From: Salvelinus alpinus
Taxonomy: Eukaryota; Chordata; Actinopteri; Salmoniformes; Salmonidae
DNA: 64,000 nucleotides
Reading direction: 5' to 3'
NCBI RefSeq assembly: GCF_045679555.1
Contig: NC_092120.1
Location: 13,629,805-13,693,804, forward strand
Numbering within the stretch: the first letter of the stretch is position 1; the number at the start of each line of letters is the position of its first letter. Below, piece after piece: positions 20,647 through 41,556 of the stretch. The notes beneath the pieces were generated by a model. It saw nothing but the letters and a program-made list of their open reading frames with translations, did no database searches and was not told the DNA's origin. A program made the position numbers and the translations under genes.

Positions 20647-22840
20647 TTAACCCTTGTGTGGTGTTTGGGTCTGTGGGACCTATTTTCAATGTTTACTAAA
20701 ATAAATGATACAATTCATTATTTTTTCAACCTGAGACTCAATGGCCTTGGCTCATTTTCTGTGATGAACATGTAAAATAACACATTTTCATTGAGTGCAC
20801 ACTGTGCACCCCTCTACACATTTATATTACATTGTGTGGTGTTCAGGTCCACTGGACCCGAGCGTAAGTGTGGAAAAGTGTGTTGGTGAAAACAAGTAAA
20901 AATGAAACAAAAAGGTTTGCTGTGTGCCTTCACTCTGTCTTTCTCCTCCCTGGGCCTGCTGTTTCAACATAGCACCAAGAACCTGTCTGTCTCCCTGCCT
21001 GTCTGCCTGTCTCCCGCTTTTCTCACACAATTTACCCTTTGTAGTGTGTGAACCTGCACAATGTTATTACGATACATTATTTCGATACATTGTAAAACAT
21101 TCTGTATTTTCCCACACTCTACACCAGCCAGGTGCAAATTGGGGAGGGACACAACAAATAAATAGCTTTGTGTGTGTGGCTCCTTACTACAATCAATCAG
21201 TATGTCAAAAAAAATCTTTGCTCAGAGGGCCTTAGAAATGATTTTTGTAGAGAGAGGCTAGTTAGTGTAACTGAGACACCAGACCAGCTCAGCGGCAGAC
21301 AGACAAGCTAGCTGCAATCAGGTCAGTGTGGGACAAGTGGGTGGACCACCTTCCCGTGTTTTACAACCCTGGGCCCAACGTTACTGTTGATGAGCAGCTT
21401 ATGCCCTTCAGACAATACATACCGTCTAAACCCGCAAATATGGAATAAAGATCTGGGCTGCTTGTGATGCTGCTTCATCAAACTTGCATACGGGGAAGCC
21501 AGATGGAGGAGCCCCTGAGAAGAACCAAGGGATGTGAGTTGTCCTGGACATGACAAAGGGACTCCGTAGCCACAACATCACATGCGATAACTTTTTTACT
21601 TTGCACAAGCTGGGACAGGAGGTCCTCAAGAGGAAGCTGACGATGGTAGGAACAGTACAAAAAAAAACAAGCCAGAGCTCCCACCTCAGCTGTTGAATAC
21701 ACGGAACAAGCCTAAGTTTGTGTTCACGGCCAACACGTCCCTAGTGTCCTTCATGCCACATGAGTACTCTGCATAGGGATGTGAGAATCTGTGGCCAGAA
21801 ACATCAAAAAACAGAAGTCATAATGGATTACAATGGCACAAAAGAAGGGGTGGACAATTTATACAAGCTAGTGACTGGCTACAACTGCAAAAAAAGAACC
21901 CTACGCTGACAACTTGTGATATTCTTCAACATCTTGGCGTACAACGCGTTTGTCATCTGGATGGCGTTGAACCCAGATTGGAACAGAGGGAAGCTCCAGA
22001 GGAGACGGCTCTTTCTCAAGGAGCTGGGCAAGGCATTGGTAAGACCTCAAATCCAGAGAAGGCAACATATCCCAAGGACCCCAGCTTCTGCAGCCATCGT
22101 GATGAGGATTCAGGAGGAGGATGCTGGTGCCCCATCCGCCCGACCCACTGAACCAACAACTCCAATACCGGAAGTAAGTGTGAGTGATGTTGTTGCATGT
22201 GTGTGTGTCTGACTCTCCTACCTTGGCCTGCTGTAACTATATATGTGAGTGAGATGTTAGTAACATTCCTGAACTAAGTGTTTTCCTCATTCTAGATTGC
22301 AGCTGGTAGCAACAAGAAGCGCTGTGATGTGAGTGGACCCAAGGACAGGAAGACACAGTACACATGCATCAAGTTCAAGAAATACATTTGCAACACACAC
22401 ACAGTAAAACTCTGTCCCTCATGTGGTGTGTAGACCGGCCTTCATTTGTGTTCAATGAGGCTCATTTATCATTTCCATAAAATACTGTATGTAAAATTTG
22501 TCCTTCCAATTTGTTCAGTTCAAAGCAATAAACATCAATAGTGATGAAAATCTTGTTTCATTTATATTTGTTCAAGATAAACATGATTTATTCCACACAT
22601 GTCTGGTCATAATCTTTTTAAACGAATAGTGCTTTTATTGATAAATGTGATCTAGCAGAGGTAAATGGCAAATATTAACCATGTATGCTGTCTATATTGC
22701 TTGTAATTGAAATGTCAACCTTTAAATATTAAGTATTTTTACGTAAATTATTATGGCTGGATTGTTTTAAAAACCCAATAATGTTGTGGGTCCATCAGAC
22801 CTGCGAACATTGGGTGAATAACAAAACCATGAAGGGTTAA
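20647..22840 (+). mobile_element. piggyBac-like DNA transposon, decayed
   Basis: The element is bounded by TTAA at 20647-20650 and 22837-22840, the piggyBac target site, followed inward by CCCTTGTGTGG and (right) ATGAAGGG. The plus strand carries a broken DDE transposase: VDHLPVFYNPGPNVTVDEQL near 21335-21400, SHNITCDNFFT near 21570-21600, NILAYNAFVIW near 21925-21960. A cysteine-rich C-terminus follows near 22320-22435 (KRCDVSGPKD, then CPSCGV and stop). Several stops and shifts disable it. Confidence 0.85.
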
Positions 22841-22857
22841 AGGTAATTTTGCTGTTA

Positions 22858-23790
22858 GCTTGAGTAATTGGAGAATGGAAGGGAGTTCCATGCAATCCTG
22901 GCTCTGTATAACACTGTGCATTGTCGTGAATTTGTTGGTGTCATGTTGTTGGAATGTGTTGTGAGGTATGTATGGGTGTCTGAGCTGAATGTTATTTGAC
23001 TATGCAGACAATCTGGAATTGGCGTGCTGCTCTGTTTTGAGCCAGCTGTGGCTTTGTTAGGTCTTTCTTTGCTGCACTTGACCATATTACCAAACACTAA
23101 TCAAGATGGGACTAGACCAGAGTCTGAACAACTAGTACAGTTGATTTTTGTGTCAAAAACACAGAACATCGTTTTATAACAGACATACATGTGGAAGACC
23201 AGTGGCAAATTTTTTAAATAGAGAAGAGTAACGGCCCAAGGGAACTGCCTTAAGGGACACCGTACTGTGCATATCTGATGCTAGAGAAGCTTCCATTGAA
23301 GAACACTCTCTGGGTTCTATTGAATAAATAACTCTCGAACCATGTGCTGGCAGGTGATGTAAAGCCAAAGCAAATTAGTTTAGTCAATAACTATTTATGG
23401 TCAATAACATCAAAGGCTGCACTGAAATCTAACAATACAGCTCCAACTATCTTATTATCCATTTATTTTAAGCAATCATCTGTCATCTGAGACAGTGCAG
23501 TACAAGTTGAGTTCCCTTCTCTATATGCATGCTGAAAGTCAGTAGTTAACTTGTTCTCTGAAAAATAGCATTGTATTTGGTCAAATTCTCTCCATCAGTT
23601 TACTAAAAGCGGGCAGTAAAACTGATTGGGTGGCTGTTAGAGCTATTTGTAGGCAGTGGAATTACTTTAGCTTCCTTCTACGCCTGTGGACACACTACTT
23701 TAGGCTTTGGCTAAAGATATAGAAAATAGGGGTGGCAATACAGTCTGCTACCATTCTCAATAGTTTCCCATCAAGGGTTTCTTTACCGGT
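22858..23790 (-). mobile_element. LINE reverse-transcriptase relic
   Basis: Reading the minus strand, fragments such as GSRVIYSIEPRECSS and SLKAVPLG resemble the thumb and pre-P-Q-G segment of a non-LTR reverse transcriptase; a WNSLPFSNYSS-like C-terminal block lies near 22860. Frames are broken. Confidence 0.6.
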
Positions 23791-23807
23791 TGACTTATCA
23801 CTATTCT

Positions 23808-23990
23808 TTTATTTTACCAGGCAAGTCAGTTAAGAACAAATTCTTATTTTCAATGACGGCCTACTAACAGCGGGTTAAATACCTTGTTCAGGGGCAGAAC
23901 AGATTTTTACCTTGTCAGCTCAGGGATTCAATCTTGCAACCTTTCGGTTACTAGTCCAACGCTCTAACCACAAGGCTACCTGCCGCCCCA
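23808..23990 (-). mobile_element. HpaI-type SINE, near full length
   Basis: Reverse-oriented tRNA-derived SINE. The tRNA-like head (revcomp of CTAACCACAAGGCTACCTGC) is at the right, with GTTACTAGTCC. The salmonid body and tail (AATGACGGCCTACTAACAG, CAAGTCAGTTAAGAACAAAT) are at the left. Confidence 0.85.
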
Positions 23991-24933
23991 CATCATTATT
24001 GATGGATAATAATAGTTTCCCACCTCTCCCACACTAACTTGATCAAATTCAAAACAGCCATCCTTCTCTTTCATTATTATATATTTTATTCAAAAATATG
24101 ATGGTTCACTGGTCAATATTTTAATTTCACTTGAGTTTTTCCACTTTACTAGTGAAACAGTCATTAAAACGATTGGCAAAAATCGAAAGGTTTTGTTATA
24201 AATGACCCATCAAGTAGGCCTAGGGGCTATCACTTTTGAATGATGTGAAACAAATTGAGAAAATCAAGCTGTCTGAAAAATTAGCCATGTCATGACAAGA
24301 TGTTGACAACAACTTATTTAAATGTCGGCATCATCATGACTGAACTGCCCCAAACTCCCACTGACGTGACAAATTGCATAACTTCCACTTCAAATAAAAA
24401 AAACAGACTTATGCTCCAACCAAGTGACTGAATAAAACCTCCAACTGAGGCTGATACAGCCAATGATGTGTGTATATATAAATCATTGGATACAGCTGAT
24501 ATACCCCACAAGTAAACCTGCCCATAGGTAACCCCAATAGCGGAACTGAAGGAGAATGAAGGTTGGAGGGCCAATACGTTAGGTGCTAGTGTGCCTAAAA
24601 GGCTGATGATTTTCTGGCTATTTTAGCTAGCTACCGTTAGCTACTTGGGGCTAACCATTGGGAAATATTACCCAGTCATAACATGAGGAAGATCTACCAC
24701 CGGTAATAATTGTTTTGTATTTATAATTCGGAGTAGCTCGTAATAAGCATTCGGTTTCGTAAACGTAAAGATGATAACGGTTATATAAACAAATAATCTG
24801 TGTTGTTTTTATCAAACTAGCTAGACTAGCCGCCTGAAGCTAACGGGACAGGATGTTCTTCTTGTAGGGTGTGGCATGTTAAATTACAGACAGCGTGGAT
24901 AGCCAAACATAATCTAGCACCTATGCGGAGTAG
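23991..24933. other. Gene-free stretch upstream of brd2
   Basis: No exon or recognised repeat is seen. The sequence is A/T-rich and precedes the brd2 promoter. Confidence 0.5.
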
Positions 24934-25004
24934 CCAATCGGAAGCAAGTATTACCAGAAACCAGACAGGAATTGCACGGAAACGCCACGTGATATGTTTA
25001 TAAA
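24934..25004 (+). promoter_or_regulatory. brd2 proximal promoter
   Basis: CCAAT at 24934-24938, an E-box CACGTG at 24986-24991 and TATAAA at 24999-25004 stand in order, about 115 bp before the predicted brd2 start codon at 25120. Transcription would start near 25030. Assignment is by motif and position. Confidence 0.6.
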
Positions 25005-25119
25005 GCGGCAGGCGGTAGCTTTTCGGCGCCATTTCATTGTAGAACTGTTCGGCGTTTATGTAGTGGAAACATAACAGTGGAAAAAAATTGGAACATTAAA
25101 AGAATCCGGATCCATCCTG

Positions 25120-33258
<8,139 letters not shown>

Positions 33259-35076
33259 TGAGACAGTGGGAGAGGGAGGGAACCCCCGTCGAGCTCAGGG
33301 ACATGCGGCAGCCCCAGGACGAAGTCTCCTGGGACAGTCAAGGGAGGGGAAAGAGTGCCCCTCCCTCGAAAGGCACCCCAGCACGAACACTCCAAGATGA
33401 ATGATGATGGTGGGATTTGTGTGCAGGGTGGAGGACAGGTGAAGGTCAATAAGGATACTGAAGACCAGAAACATATTGAGAGTTCAGCCAGGTTTAAGAA
33501 CGGCTGCCATGTTAGAGCCTTTATTCTCTAAATGTTGGTAATATAACGAGAGCCCCTCTGACAGTTCCCTATGAAATGACCATTCAGGATAATGTATATC
33601 CAAGTCTTTACTGTGTTGTGGTGGCAACAAATTGCATATCTGCTTTCACTGGACATCTTCATAGCTTTTGAAACTATCAGAAATAAACTGCGCAGAAGCG
33701 TCAATCATAACTTACAACAGCTATGGAGGAGAAAGTGGTGCTCTCGGAATGTTCAGACAGAAACCGCATCGGACCAACTCTGACTGCTCAAGACCCCCAA
33801 CACAAATGCCTTGTTATCCCTCTCCTCCCTGTGTAAATATTTGTACAATTTATCTACGTTTCTTTTATAAAGAAGAATTTTATGGCGATCCCCCAAAGAG
33901 GGAGACTGAGGAGTAGTGAAAGGATGTGGAGAGATGTGCTCAGCCCCATGTTGGACACTTCTTGATGTGCACTCATAGATTGATAAGAACTGAATGGGTA
34001 TAAGCAGTATGGCAGAAACCCTACTTGCCCTCACAGAAAGCTATGTGGAGTGAGTGTTGTAATGCTTACACTTATCTGTTCTCTCACTACGAGGCCGTCA
34101 CTGTCTAGTGGTTGATTTTCAGATCTGGTAGTTATGTCTTTTCTGTCAAGTCTTATAGCTGCAGTCACGAGTCAGTACTTTTTGTTGTTGCGTTCTGTTT
34201 CATTTTACATCTGTTCTTACTGCTAACAGACCAACATTCAGCTGGACATAAAGTTCAGAGGCAGGAGAGTTTTATTTCCATGTTATGTTACTCTTAAGAG
34301 ATCTAATTAATGAAACTCTTTTTCTTGACAGTGAGATTTGTCATACATATATGGCACTTACCATTAAGAAACAGCCCAGCTGTCATTTCTCAGGAACGGA
34401 GTAGGTTTCTTGATGGTGACACTGCAGTCTTAATCACAGCAGTCATAGAAACTGATCGGTCTGCAGTTCTAAGCAATTCCGTTCATTCTGTTTGTGCTTA
34501 AAGGAAAATTCCACTCAAACAGTCATTTGTAATTTGTTTCGTTAGTCCACTGTTGATACAGATCCACAATGTTTTGCATGTCAGCCATCAAGTTTTCAAC
34601 ATAGAACTTTCAAAATACAGAAAGTGTCACAGTATGATGTGTCACAGAACCAGTGGTTAGCTGTTAAATCACCATGTATACAGGAGCAGACATCCTACGT
34701 TGAAGTTTGGACCAAGAGATACACCAGATGAGATGTATAGAAGCTAGGCTGTTAGATCTCTAAGGAAATTGTGTGTGTGTATATATATATATAGATAGAT
34801 GTATAGTACTGTATTTCAATGGTCAAATGATCATGTTTCTTTCTACCAGTGAGTCTATTTTCCTGTCTTGCTTTTCTTTTATACTCTATATTTATCCTCC
34901 TCCACTTAGTCATGCTTTATTATTCCAGAACATGTCCTGAACATTGTTTTGCCTCCTGGTTGACTGGATTGCTGCTCAGAAGCATGCCAGTCATTTGAAA
35001 ACTATATATTAAAATGAGACCTTCTATAAAGCCTTTTCTATTTGTAATATGTATACACAGTACACCCCTATTTATA
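33259..35076 (+). other. brd2 3' UTR and following gene-free stretch
   Basis: No second gene is seen. A first AATAAA lies at 33682-33687, 424 bp after the brd2 stop. The 3' UTR may extend further, as the sequence stays non-repetitive to about 35.07 kb. A short TA/GT microsatellite lies near 34770-34800. Confidence 0.5.
33682..33687 (+). terminator. brd2 candidate poly(A) signal
   Basis: AATAAA, the first match after the stop. BRD2 genes often have longer 3' UTRs, so this may be one of several sites. Confidence 0.4.
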
Positions 35077-37140
35077 CGGTGCCTTTTGAAAGTATTCAGA
35101 CGCCTTGACCTTTTGCACATTTTGTTACGTTAGCATTGTTCAAAAATTGATGAGGAAAACAGTTTAATCAATCTACAAAAACAGGTTTTTAGAAATATTT
35201 GCTAATTTGTCATTTTAAAATATTACATTTAGATTAGTATTCAGACCCTTTACTCAGTACTTTGTTGAAGAACCTTTGGCAATGACTACAGCCTCGAGTC
35301 TTATTGGGTATGACGCTACAAGCTTAGCACACCTGTATTTGGAGTTTTTCCCTATTCTTTGCAGATCCTCTCAAGTTCTGTCAGGTTGAATGGTGAGCGT
35401 TGCTGCACAGCTATTTTCAGGTCTCCAGAGATGTTCGATAGGGCTCAAGTCCAGTCTCTTTCTGGGCCACTCAAGGACATTGAGACTTGTCCTGCAGCCA
35501 GTCCTGCGTTGTCTTGGCTGTGTGCTTAGGGTCGTTGTCCTGTTGGAAGGTGAACCTTTGCCTCAGTCTGAGGTCCTGAGTGCTCTGGAACAGGTTTTCA
35601 TCCAGGAACTCTGTACTTTAATCTGTTCATCTTTGACTTGATCCTGACTAGTGTCCCAGTCCCTGCAGCTGAAAAACATCCCCACAGCATAATGCTGCCA
35701 CCACCATGCTTAACCGTATGGATGGTGCCAGGTTTCCTCCAGATGTGACACTTGGCATTCAGGCCAAAGAGTTCAATCTTGGTTTCATCAGACCAGACAA
35801 TCTGGTTTCTTATGGGTCTTTAGGTGCCTTTTGGCAAACTCCAAGTGGGCTGTCATGTGCCTTTTACTAAGGAGTGGCTTCCATCTGGCCACTCTACCAC
35901 AAAGGCCTGATTTTTGAGAGTGCTGCACAGATGGTTATACTTCTGGAAGGTTCTCCCATCTCAACAGAGGAACTCTAGAGTTCTGTCAGAGTGACCTTTG
36001 GGGTCTTGGTCACATCCCTGACCAAGGCTCTTCTCCCCTTGATTGTTCAGTTTGGCCGGGCGGCCAGCTCTAGGAAGAGCCTTGATGGTTCCAAACGTCT
36101 TCCATGATGCTGATGATGATGATACCATCAATGCTGCATAATTTTTTTGGTACCCTTCGCCATATCTGTGCCTCGACAATCCTGTCTGAGCTCTACGGAC
36201 AATTCCTTCGACCTCATGGCTTGGTTTTTGCTCTGACATGCACTGTCAACTGTGGGACCTTATATAGGCAGGTGTGTGCCTTTCCAAATCATGTCCAATT
36301 AATTGAATTAACCACCGGTGGACGCCAATCAAGTTGTAGAAACATCAAGGATGATCAATGGAAACAGGATGCACCTGAGCTCAATTTCGAGTCTCAAAGC
36401 AAAGGGTCTGAATACTTACGTAAATAAGGTATTACTGTTTCTCATGGTCAGAGTCATTAAGGGCCTTTTGGCAAACGGGCTGTAATGTCCCTTCAATTGA
36501 GGAGTGGCTTCTGTCTGGCCACTCGACCATAAAGGCCTGATTGGTGGAGTGCTGCAGAGATGGTTGTCCTTCTGGAAGGTTCTCCCATCTCCACAGACAA
36601 ACTCTAGAGCTCTGTCAGAGTGACCATCGGGTTCTGACCAAGGCCCTTCTTCACTGAATGCTCAGTTGGCCGGGCGGCCAGCTCTAAGAGTCACGGTGGT
36701 TCCAAAGTAATTCCATTTAACAACGAGGGAAGCCACTGTGTTCTTGGGGACCTTCAATGCTGCAGAAATGTTTTGGTACCCTTCCCCAGATATGTGCCTC
36801 GACTTTTCTAAATCATGTCCAATCAATTGAATTTACCACAGGTGGACTCCAAATCAAGGAGTAGAAACATCTCAAGGATGATCAATGGAAACAGGATGCA
36901 CCTGAGCTCAATTTCGAGTCTCATAGCAAAGGGTCTGAATACTTATGTAAATAAGGTATTTCTGTTTAAAAAATTTTTTTTATTAATTTGATAAATGTAT
37001 AAACCTGTTTTCGCTTTGTCATTATGAGGTATTGTGTGTAGGTTGCTGAGGATTATATAAAAAAAATATTTTAGAATAAGGCTGTAACCTAACAAAATTG
37101 GGAAAAAGTCAAGGGGTCTGAATACTTTTCAAAGGCACTG
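35077..37140 (-). mobile_element. Tc1-like transposon with internal duplication
   Basis: Inverted ends CGGTGCCTTTTGAAAGTATT (left) and AATACTTTTCAAAGGCACTG (right), next to TA. The body resembles a decayed minus-strand Tc1 transposase. The segment at about 35820-36430 recurs diverged at about 36455-36965 (shared words GGCCGGGCGGCCAGCTCTA, GATGATCAATGGAAACAGGA), so the element carries a partial tandem duplication. Confidence 0.75.
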
Positions 37141-37173
37141 TGTGTATTTATTCAATATATATATATATATATT

Positions 37174-38262
37174 GGAGGTCGACCAATTAATCGGAATGGA
37201 CGATTAATTAGGGCCGATTTCAAGTTTTCATAACAATCGGTATTTTTGGACACCGATCATGGCCGATTACATTGCACTCCACGAGGAGACTGCGTGGCAG
37301 GCTACCTGTTATGCGAGTGCAGCAAGGAGCCAAGGTAAGGTGCTAGCTAGCATTAAACGTATCTTATAAAAAACAATCTTAACATTATCACTAGTTAACT
37401 ACACTTGGTTGATGATATTACTAGTTTATCTAGCTTGTCCTGCGTTGCATATAATCGATGCAGCGCCTGTTAATTTATCATTGAATCACAGCCTAATTCG
37501 CCAAACGGGTGATTTAACAAGCGCATTCATTGCTGTCATTGCACCAATGTGTACCTAACCATAAACATCAACACCTTTCTTCTAGTTAGCGGGGTGTGCG
37601 CTAATAGCGTTTCAAACATCACTCGCTCTGAGACTTGGAGTAGTTGTTCCCCTTGCTCAGCAAGGGCCGCGGCTTTTGTGGAGCGATGGGTAACGACGCT
37701 TCGAGGGTGGCTGTTGTCAATGTGTTCCTGGTTCGAGCCCAGGTAGGGGCGAGGAGCGGGACGGAAGCTATACTGTTACACTGGCAATACTAAAGTGCCT
37801 ATAAGAACATCCAATAGTCAAAGGTATATGAAATACAAATGGTATAGAGAAAAATAGTCCTATAATTCCTATAATAACCTCAACCTAAAACCTCTTACCT
37901 GGGAATATTGAAGACTCATGTTAAAAGGAACCACCAGCTTTCATATGTTCTGAGCAAGGAACTTAAACGCTAGCTTTTTTACATGGCACATATTGCACTT
38001 TTACTTTCTTCTCCAACACTTTGTTTTTGCATTATTTAAACCAAATTGAACATGTTTCATTATTTATTTGAGGCTAAATTGATTTTATTGATGTATTATA
38101 TTAAGTTAAAGTAAAAGTGTTCATTCAGTATTGTTGTAATTGTCATTATTACAAATAAATAAATACATTTTTTTTTTTTAATCGACCGATTAATCGTTAT
38201 CAGCTTTTTTTGGTCCTCCAATAATCGGTATTGGTATTGAAAAATCATAATCGGTCGACCTC
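37174..38262. mobile_element. hAT-like non-autonomous element
   Basis: Ends GGAGGTCGACCAATTAATCG and, inverted, TAATCGGTCGACCTC bracket about 1.1 kb without intact transposase. (TA)n borders on both sides obscure the target duplication. A fragment of the family 1 miniature LTR lies inside (37583-37780). Confidence 0.65.
37583..37780 (+). mobile_element. Truncated family 1 miniature LTR
   Basis: Begins at TAGTTAGCGGGG, about 30 bp inside the LTR, and ends with the intact ACTGTTACA terminus. It retains the A-box-like TGGAGCGATGGG and a B-box-like GGTTCGAGCCC. No target duplication is seen. Confidence 0.75.
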
Positions 38263-38360
38263 ATATATATATAATACACACCGAACAGGAATTTTAACGC
38301 AACAAATTCAAAGATTTTACTGAGTTACAGTTCATATAGGAGAGACAGTCAATTGTAAAT

Positions 38361-40045
38361 CAGTCAATACGTAACATTGCAAAAATCAGAAACTTTCTGT
38401 CCAAAAATGATGCAGAAATATTCATCCATGCTTTTGTTACTTCTAGGTTAGACTACTGCAATGCTCTACTTTCCGGCTACCCGGATAAAGCACTAAATAA
38501 ACTTCAGTTAGTGCTAAATACGGCTGCTAGAATCTTGACTAGAACCCAAACATTTGATCATATTACTCCAGTGCTAGCCTCCCTACACTGGCTTCCTGTT
38601 AAGGCAAGGGCTGATTTCAAGGTTTTACTGCTAACCTACAAAGCATTACATGGGCTTGCTCCTACCTATCTTTCCGATTTGGTCCTGCCATACATACCTA
38701 CACGTACGCTACGGTCACAAGACGCAGGCCTCCTAATTGCCCCTAGAATTTCTAAGCAAACAGATGGAGGCAGGGCTTTCTCCTATAGATCTCCATTTTT
38801 ATGGAATGGTCTGCCTACCCATGTGAGAGACGCAGACTCGGTCTCAACTTTTAAGTCTTTACTGAAGACTCATCTCTTCAGTGGGTCATATGATTGAGTG
38901 TAGTCAGGCCCAGGAGTGTGAAGGTGAATGGAAAGGCTCTGGAGCAACGAACCGCCCTTGCTGTCTCTGCCTGGCCGGTTCCCCTCTCTCCACTGGGATT
39001 ATCTGCCTCTAACCCTATTACAGGGGCTGAGTCACTGGCTTACTGGTGCTCTTTCATGCCGTCCCTAGGAGGGGTGCGTCACTTGAGTGGGTTGAGTCAC
39101 TGACGTGATCTTCCTGTCTGGGTTGGCGCCCCCCCTTGGGTTGTGCCGTGGCGGAGATCTTTGTGGGCTATACTCGGCCTTGTCTCAGGATGGTAAGTTG
39201 GTGGTTGAAGATATCCCTCTAGTGGTGTGGGGGCTGTGCTTTGGCGAAGTGGGTGGGGTTATATCCTTCCTGTTTGGCCCTGTCCGGGGGTATCATCGGA
39301 TGGGGCCACAGTGTCTCCTGACCCCTCCTGTCTCAGCCTCCATTATTTATGCTGCAGTAGTTTATGTGTCGGGGGGCTAGGGTCAGTTTGTTATATCTGG
39401 AGTACTTCTCCTGTCTTATCCGGTGTCCTGTGTGAATTTAAGTATGCTCTCTCTAATTCTCTCTTTCTTTCTCTCTCTCGGAGGACCTGAGCCCTAGGAC
39501 CATGCCTCAGGACTACCTGGCCTGGTGACTCCTTGCTGTCCCCAGTCCACCTGGCCGTGCTGCTGCTCCAGTTTCAACTGTTCTGCCTGCGGCTATGGAA
39601 CCCTGACCTGTTCACCGGATGTGCTACCTGTCCCAGAGCTGCTGTTTTCAACTCTCTAGAGACCTCAGGAGCGGTAGAGATACTCTTAATGATCGGCTAT
39701 GAAAAGCCAACTGACATTTACTCCTGAGGTGCTGACTTGCTGCACCCTCGACAACTACTGTGATTATTATTATTTGACCATGCTGGTCATTTATGAACAT
39801 TTGAACATCTTGGCCATGTTCTGTTATAATCTCCACCTGGCACAGCCAGAAGAGGACTGGCCACCCCTCATAGCCTGGTTCCTCTCTAGGTTTCTTCCTA
39901 GGTTTTGGCCTTTCTAGGGACTTTTTCCTAGCCACCGTGCTTCTACACCTGCATTGCTTGCTGTTTGGGGTTTTAGGCTGGGTTTCTGTACAGCACTTTG
40001 AGATATCAGCTGATGTACGAAGGGCTATATAAATCAATTTGATTT
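38361..40045 (+). mobile_element. 5'-truncated LINE (L2/Rex-like) with 3' tail
   Basis: The plus strand encodes the reverse-transcriptase C-terminus to a stop at 38897: SRLDYCNALLSGYP, HITPVLASLHWLPVKAR, YKALHGLAPTYLSDL, FLWNGLPTHVRD. About 1.1 kb of 3' UTR follows and ends in CTATATAAATCAATTTGATT and GATTT repeats, the usual salmonid L2-like tail. It is inserted in a Tc1-like element. Confidence 0.85.
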
Positions 40046-40483
40046 GATTTGAATTTAAATAAATTAGGCCCTAGACTATGGATTTCACTGAGAATACAGA
40101 TATGCATATGTTGGTATGGGTCAGAAAACCAGTCCGTATCTGGTGCGTCCACCAATTTGCCTCATGCCGCGCGTTTTCAGGCTGATTGTGGCCTGTGGAA
40201 TGTTGTCCCACTCCTCTTCAATGGCTGTGCGAAGTTCCTGGATATTGGCGGGAACTGGAACATGCTGTTGTACACGTCGATTGTGAGCATCCCAAACATG
40301 CTCAATGGGTGACATCTGGTCAGTATGCAGGCCATGGAAGAACTAGGACATTTTCAGCTTCCAGAAATTATGTACAGAACCTTGCGACATGGGGCTGTGC
40401 ATTATCATGCTGAAAACATGAGGTGATGGCGTTGGATGAATGGAAGGACAAAGGGCCTAGGGATCTTGTCGCGGTATCTCTAT

Positions 40484-40799
40484 CAGTGGAGGCTGCTGAG
40501 GGGAGACAGCTCATAATAATGTAATGAAACAGCAGGGAGCAGGTCTCAAACCCTCAACCTTCTAGCCCGAGGTCCGGCGCGCTATCGACTGTGCCGCAAA
40601 AGCATGCTCCAACGGCAGAGTCGATTTCCGCGCTCATAAACCCATGGTCGTTACAATAATTAGCGGAACTTAAAAAATGAAATGGCATCAAACACCTGGA
40701 AACCATGTGTTTGGTGTATTCGATACCGTTCCACCGATTCCGCTCCAGTCATTACCACGAGCACGTTCTCCCCAATTAAGATGCCACCAACCTCCTGTG
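40484..40799. mobile_element. Non-autonomous DNA element carrying a solo LTR
   Basis: Ends CAGTGGAGGCTGCTGAGG and, inverted, CCACCAACCTCCTGTG. The left arm (40484-40519) and right arm (40656-40799, TGGAAACCATGTGTTTGGTG) are one element interrupted by a 136-bp miniature LTR. Confidence 0.7.
40520..40655 (-). mobile_element. Solo LTR of miniature element family 2
   Basis: A 136-bp minus-oriented copy of the LTRs in the 26129-27009 mosaic, bounded by TGTAATGAAAC and GGTCGTTACA. ATAA occurs on both sides (40516-40519, 40656-40659), a 4-bp target duplication. Confidence 0.85.
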
Positions 40800-41556
40800 C
40801 TGTGCATTCAAATTGCTATCGATAAAATGCAATTGTGTTCGTTATCCGTAGCTTATGACTGCCCATACCATAACCCCACTGCCACCACGGGGCACTCTTC
40901 ACAACAACAAACCGCTCACCCACACAACGCCATACACGCTGTCTGCCTGGTACAGTTGAAACTGGGATTAATCCGTGAAGAGGACACTTCTCCAGCATGC
41001 CAGTGGCCATCAAAGGTGAACATTTGCCCACTGAAGTCGGTGACGACGCCAAACTGCAGTCAGGTCAAGACCCTGGTGAGGACAACGAGCACGCAGACGA
41101 GCTTACCTGAGAAGGTTTCTGACAGTTTGTGCAGAAATACTTTGGTTGTGCAAACCCACAGTTCCATCAATGTCCGGGTGGCTGGTCTAAGACGATCCCG
41201 CAGGTGAAGAAGCCGGATGTGGAGGTCCTGGGCTGGCGTGGTTACCCGTGGTCTGCGGTTGTGAGGCCGGTTGGACGTACAGTTTAACTACCAATAAAGG
41301 GCAGACACTGTAATGATCATGACTCCTCAGTAGGTGGCAGCAGTCAGACGTGGGCTATGTCAGGGCAATGCTGATCATTCAGATAGAAATGTATTGTGTA
41401 GAATGCAGAATAGGGAGTCATGTCTCAGCGCTATTTATTGAGTTTCTATCTGCAAAGTTCTGCATGTTTCACCTCTTTGATACACCCTAGTTGTGTGTAA
41501 GGTGTGCCATGCATGCTCAGAATGCCTAATGTTTTCTATGTAATAACCATAGCTAT

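Larger units (their letters stand above)
38278..41280 (-). mobile_element. Tc1-like transposon split by a LINE and a MITE
   Basis: Minus-oriented copy of the family at 1-562, in three pieces: terminal part 38278-38360, transposase C-terminal part 40046-40483 (SPIEHVWDAHNRRV and EEEWDNIPQATIS readable), and the mid part 40800-41280. Gaps are filled by the LINE at 38361-40045 and the MITE at 40484-40799. Flanks of the gaps join in the same order as in the uninterrupted relative. Confidence 0.75.
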
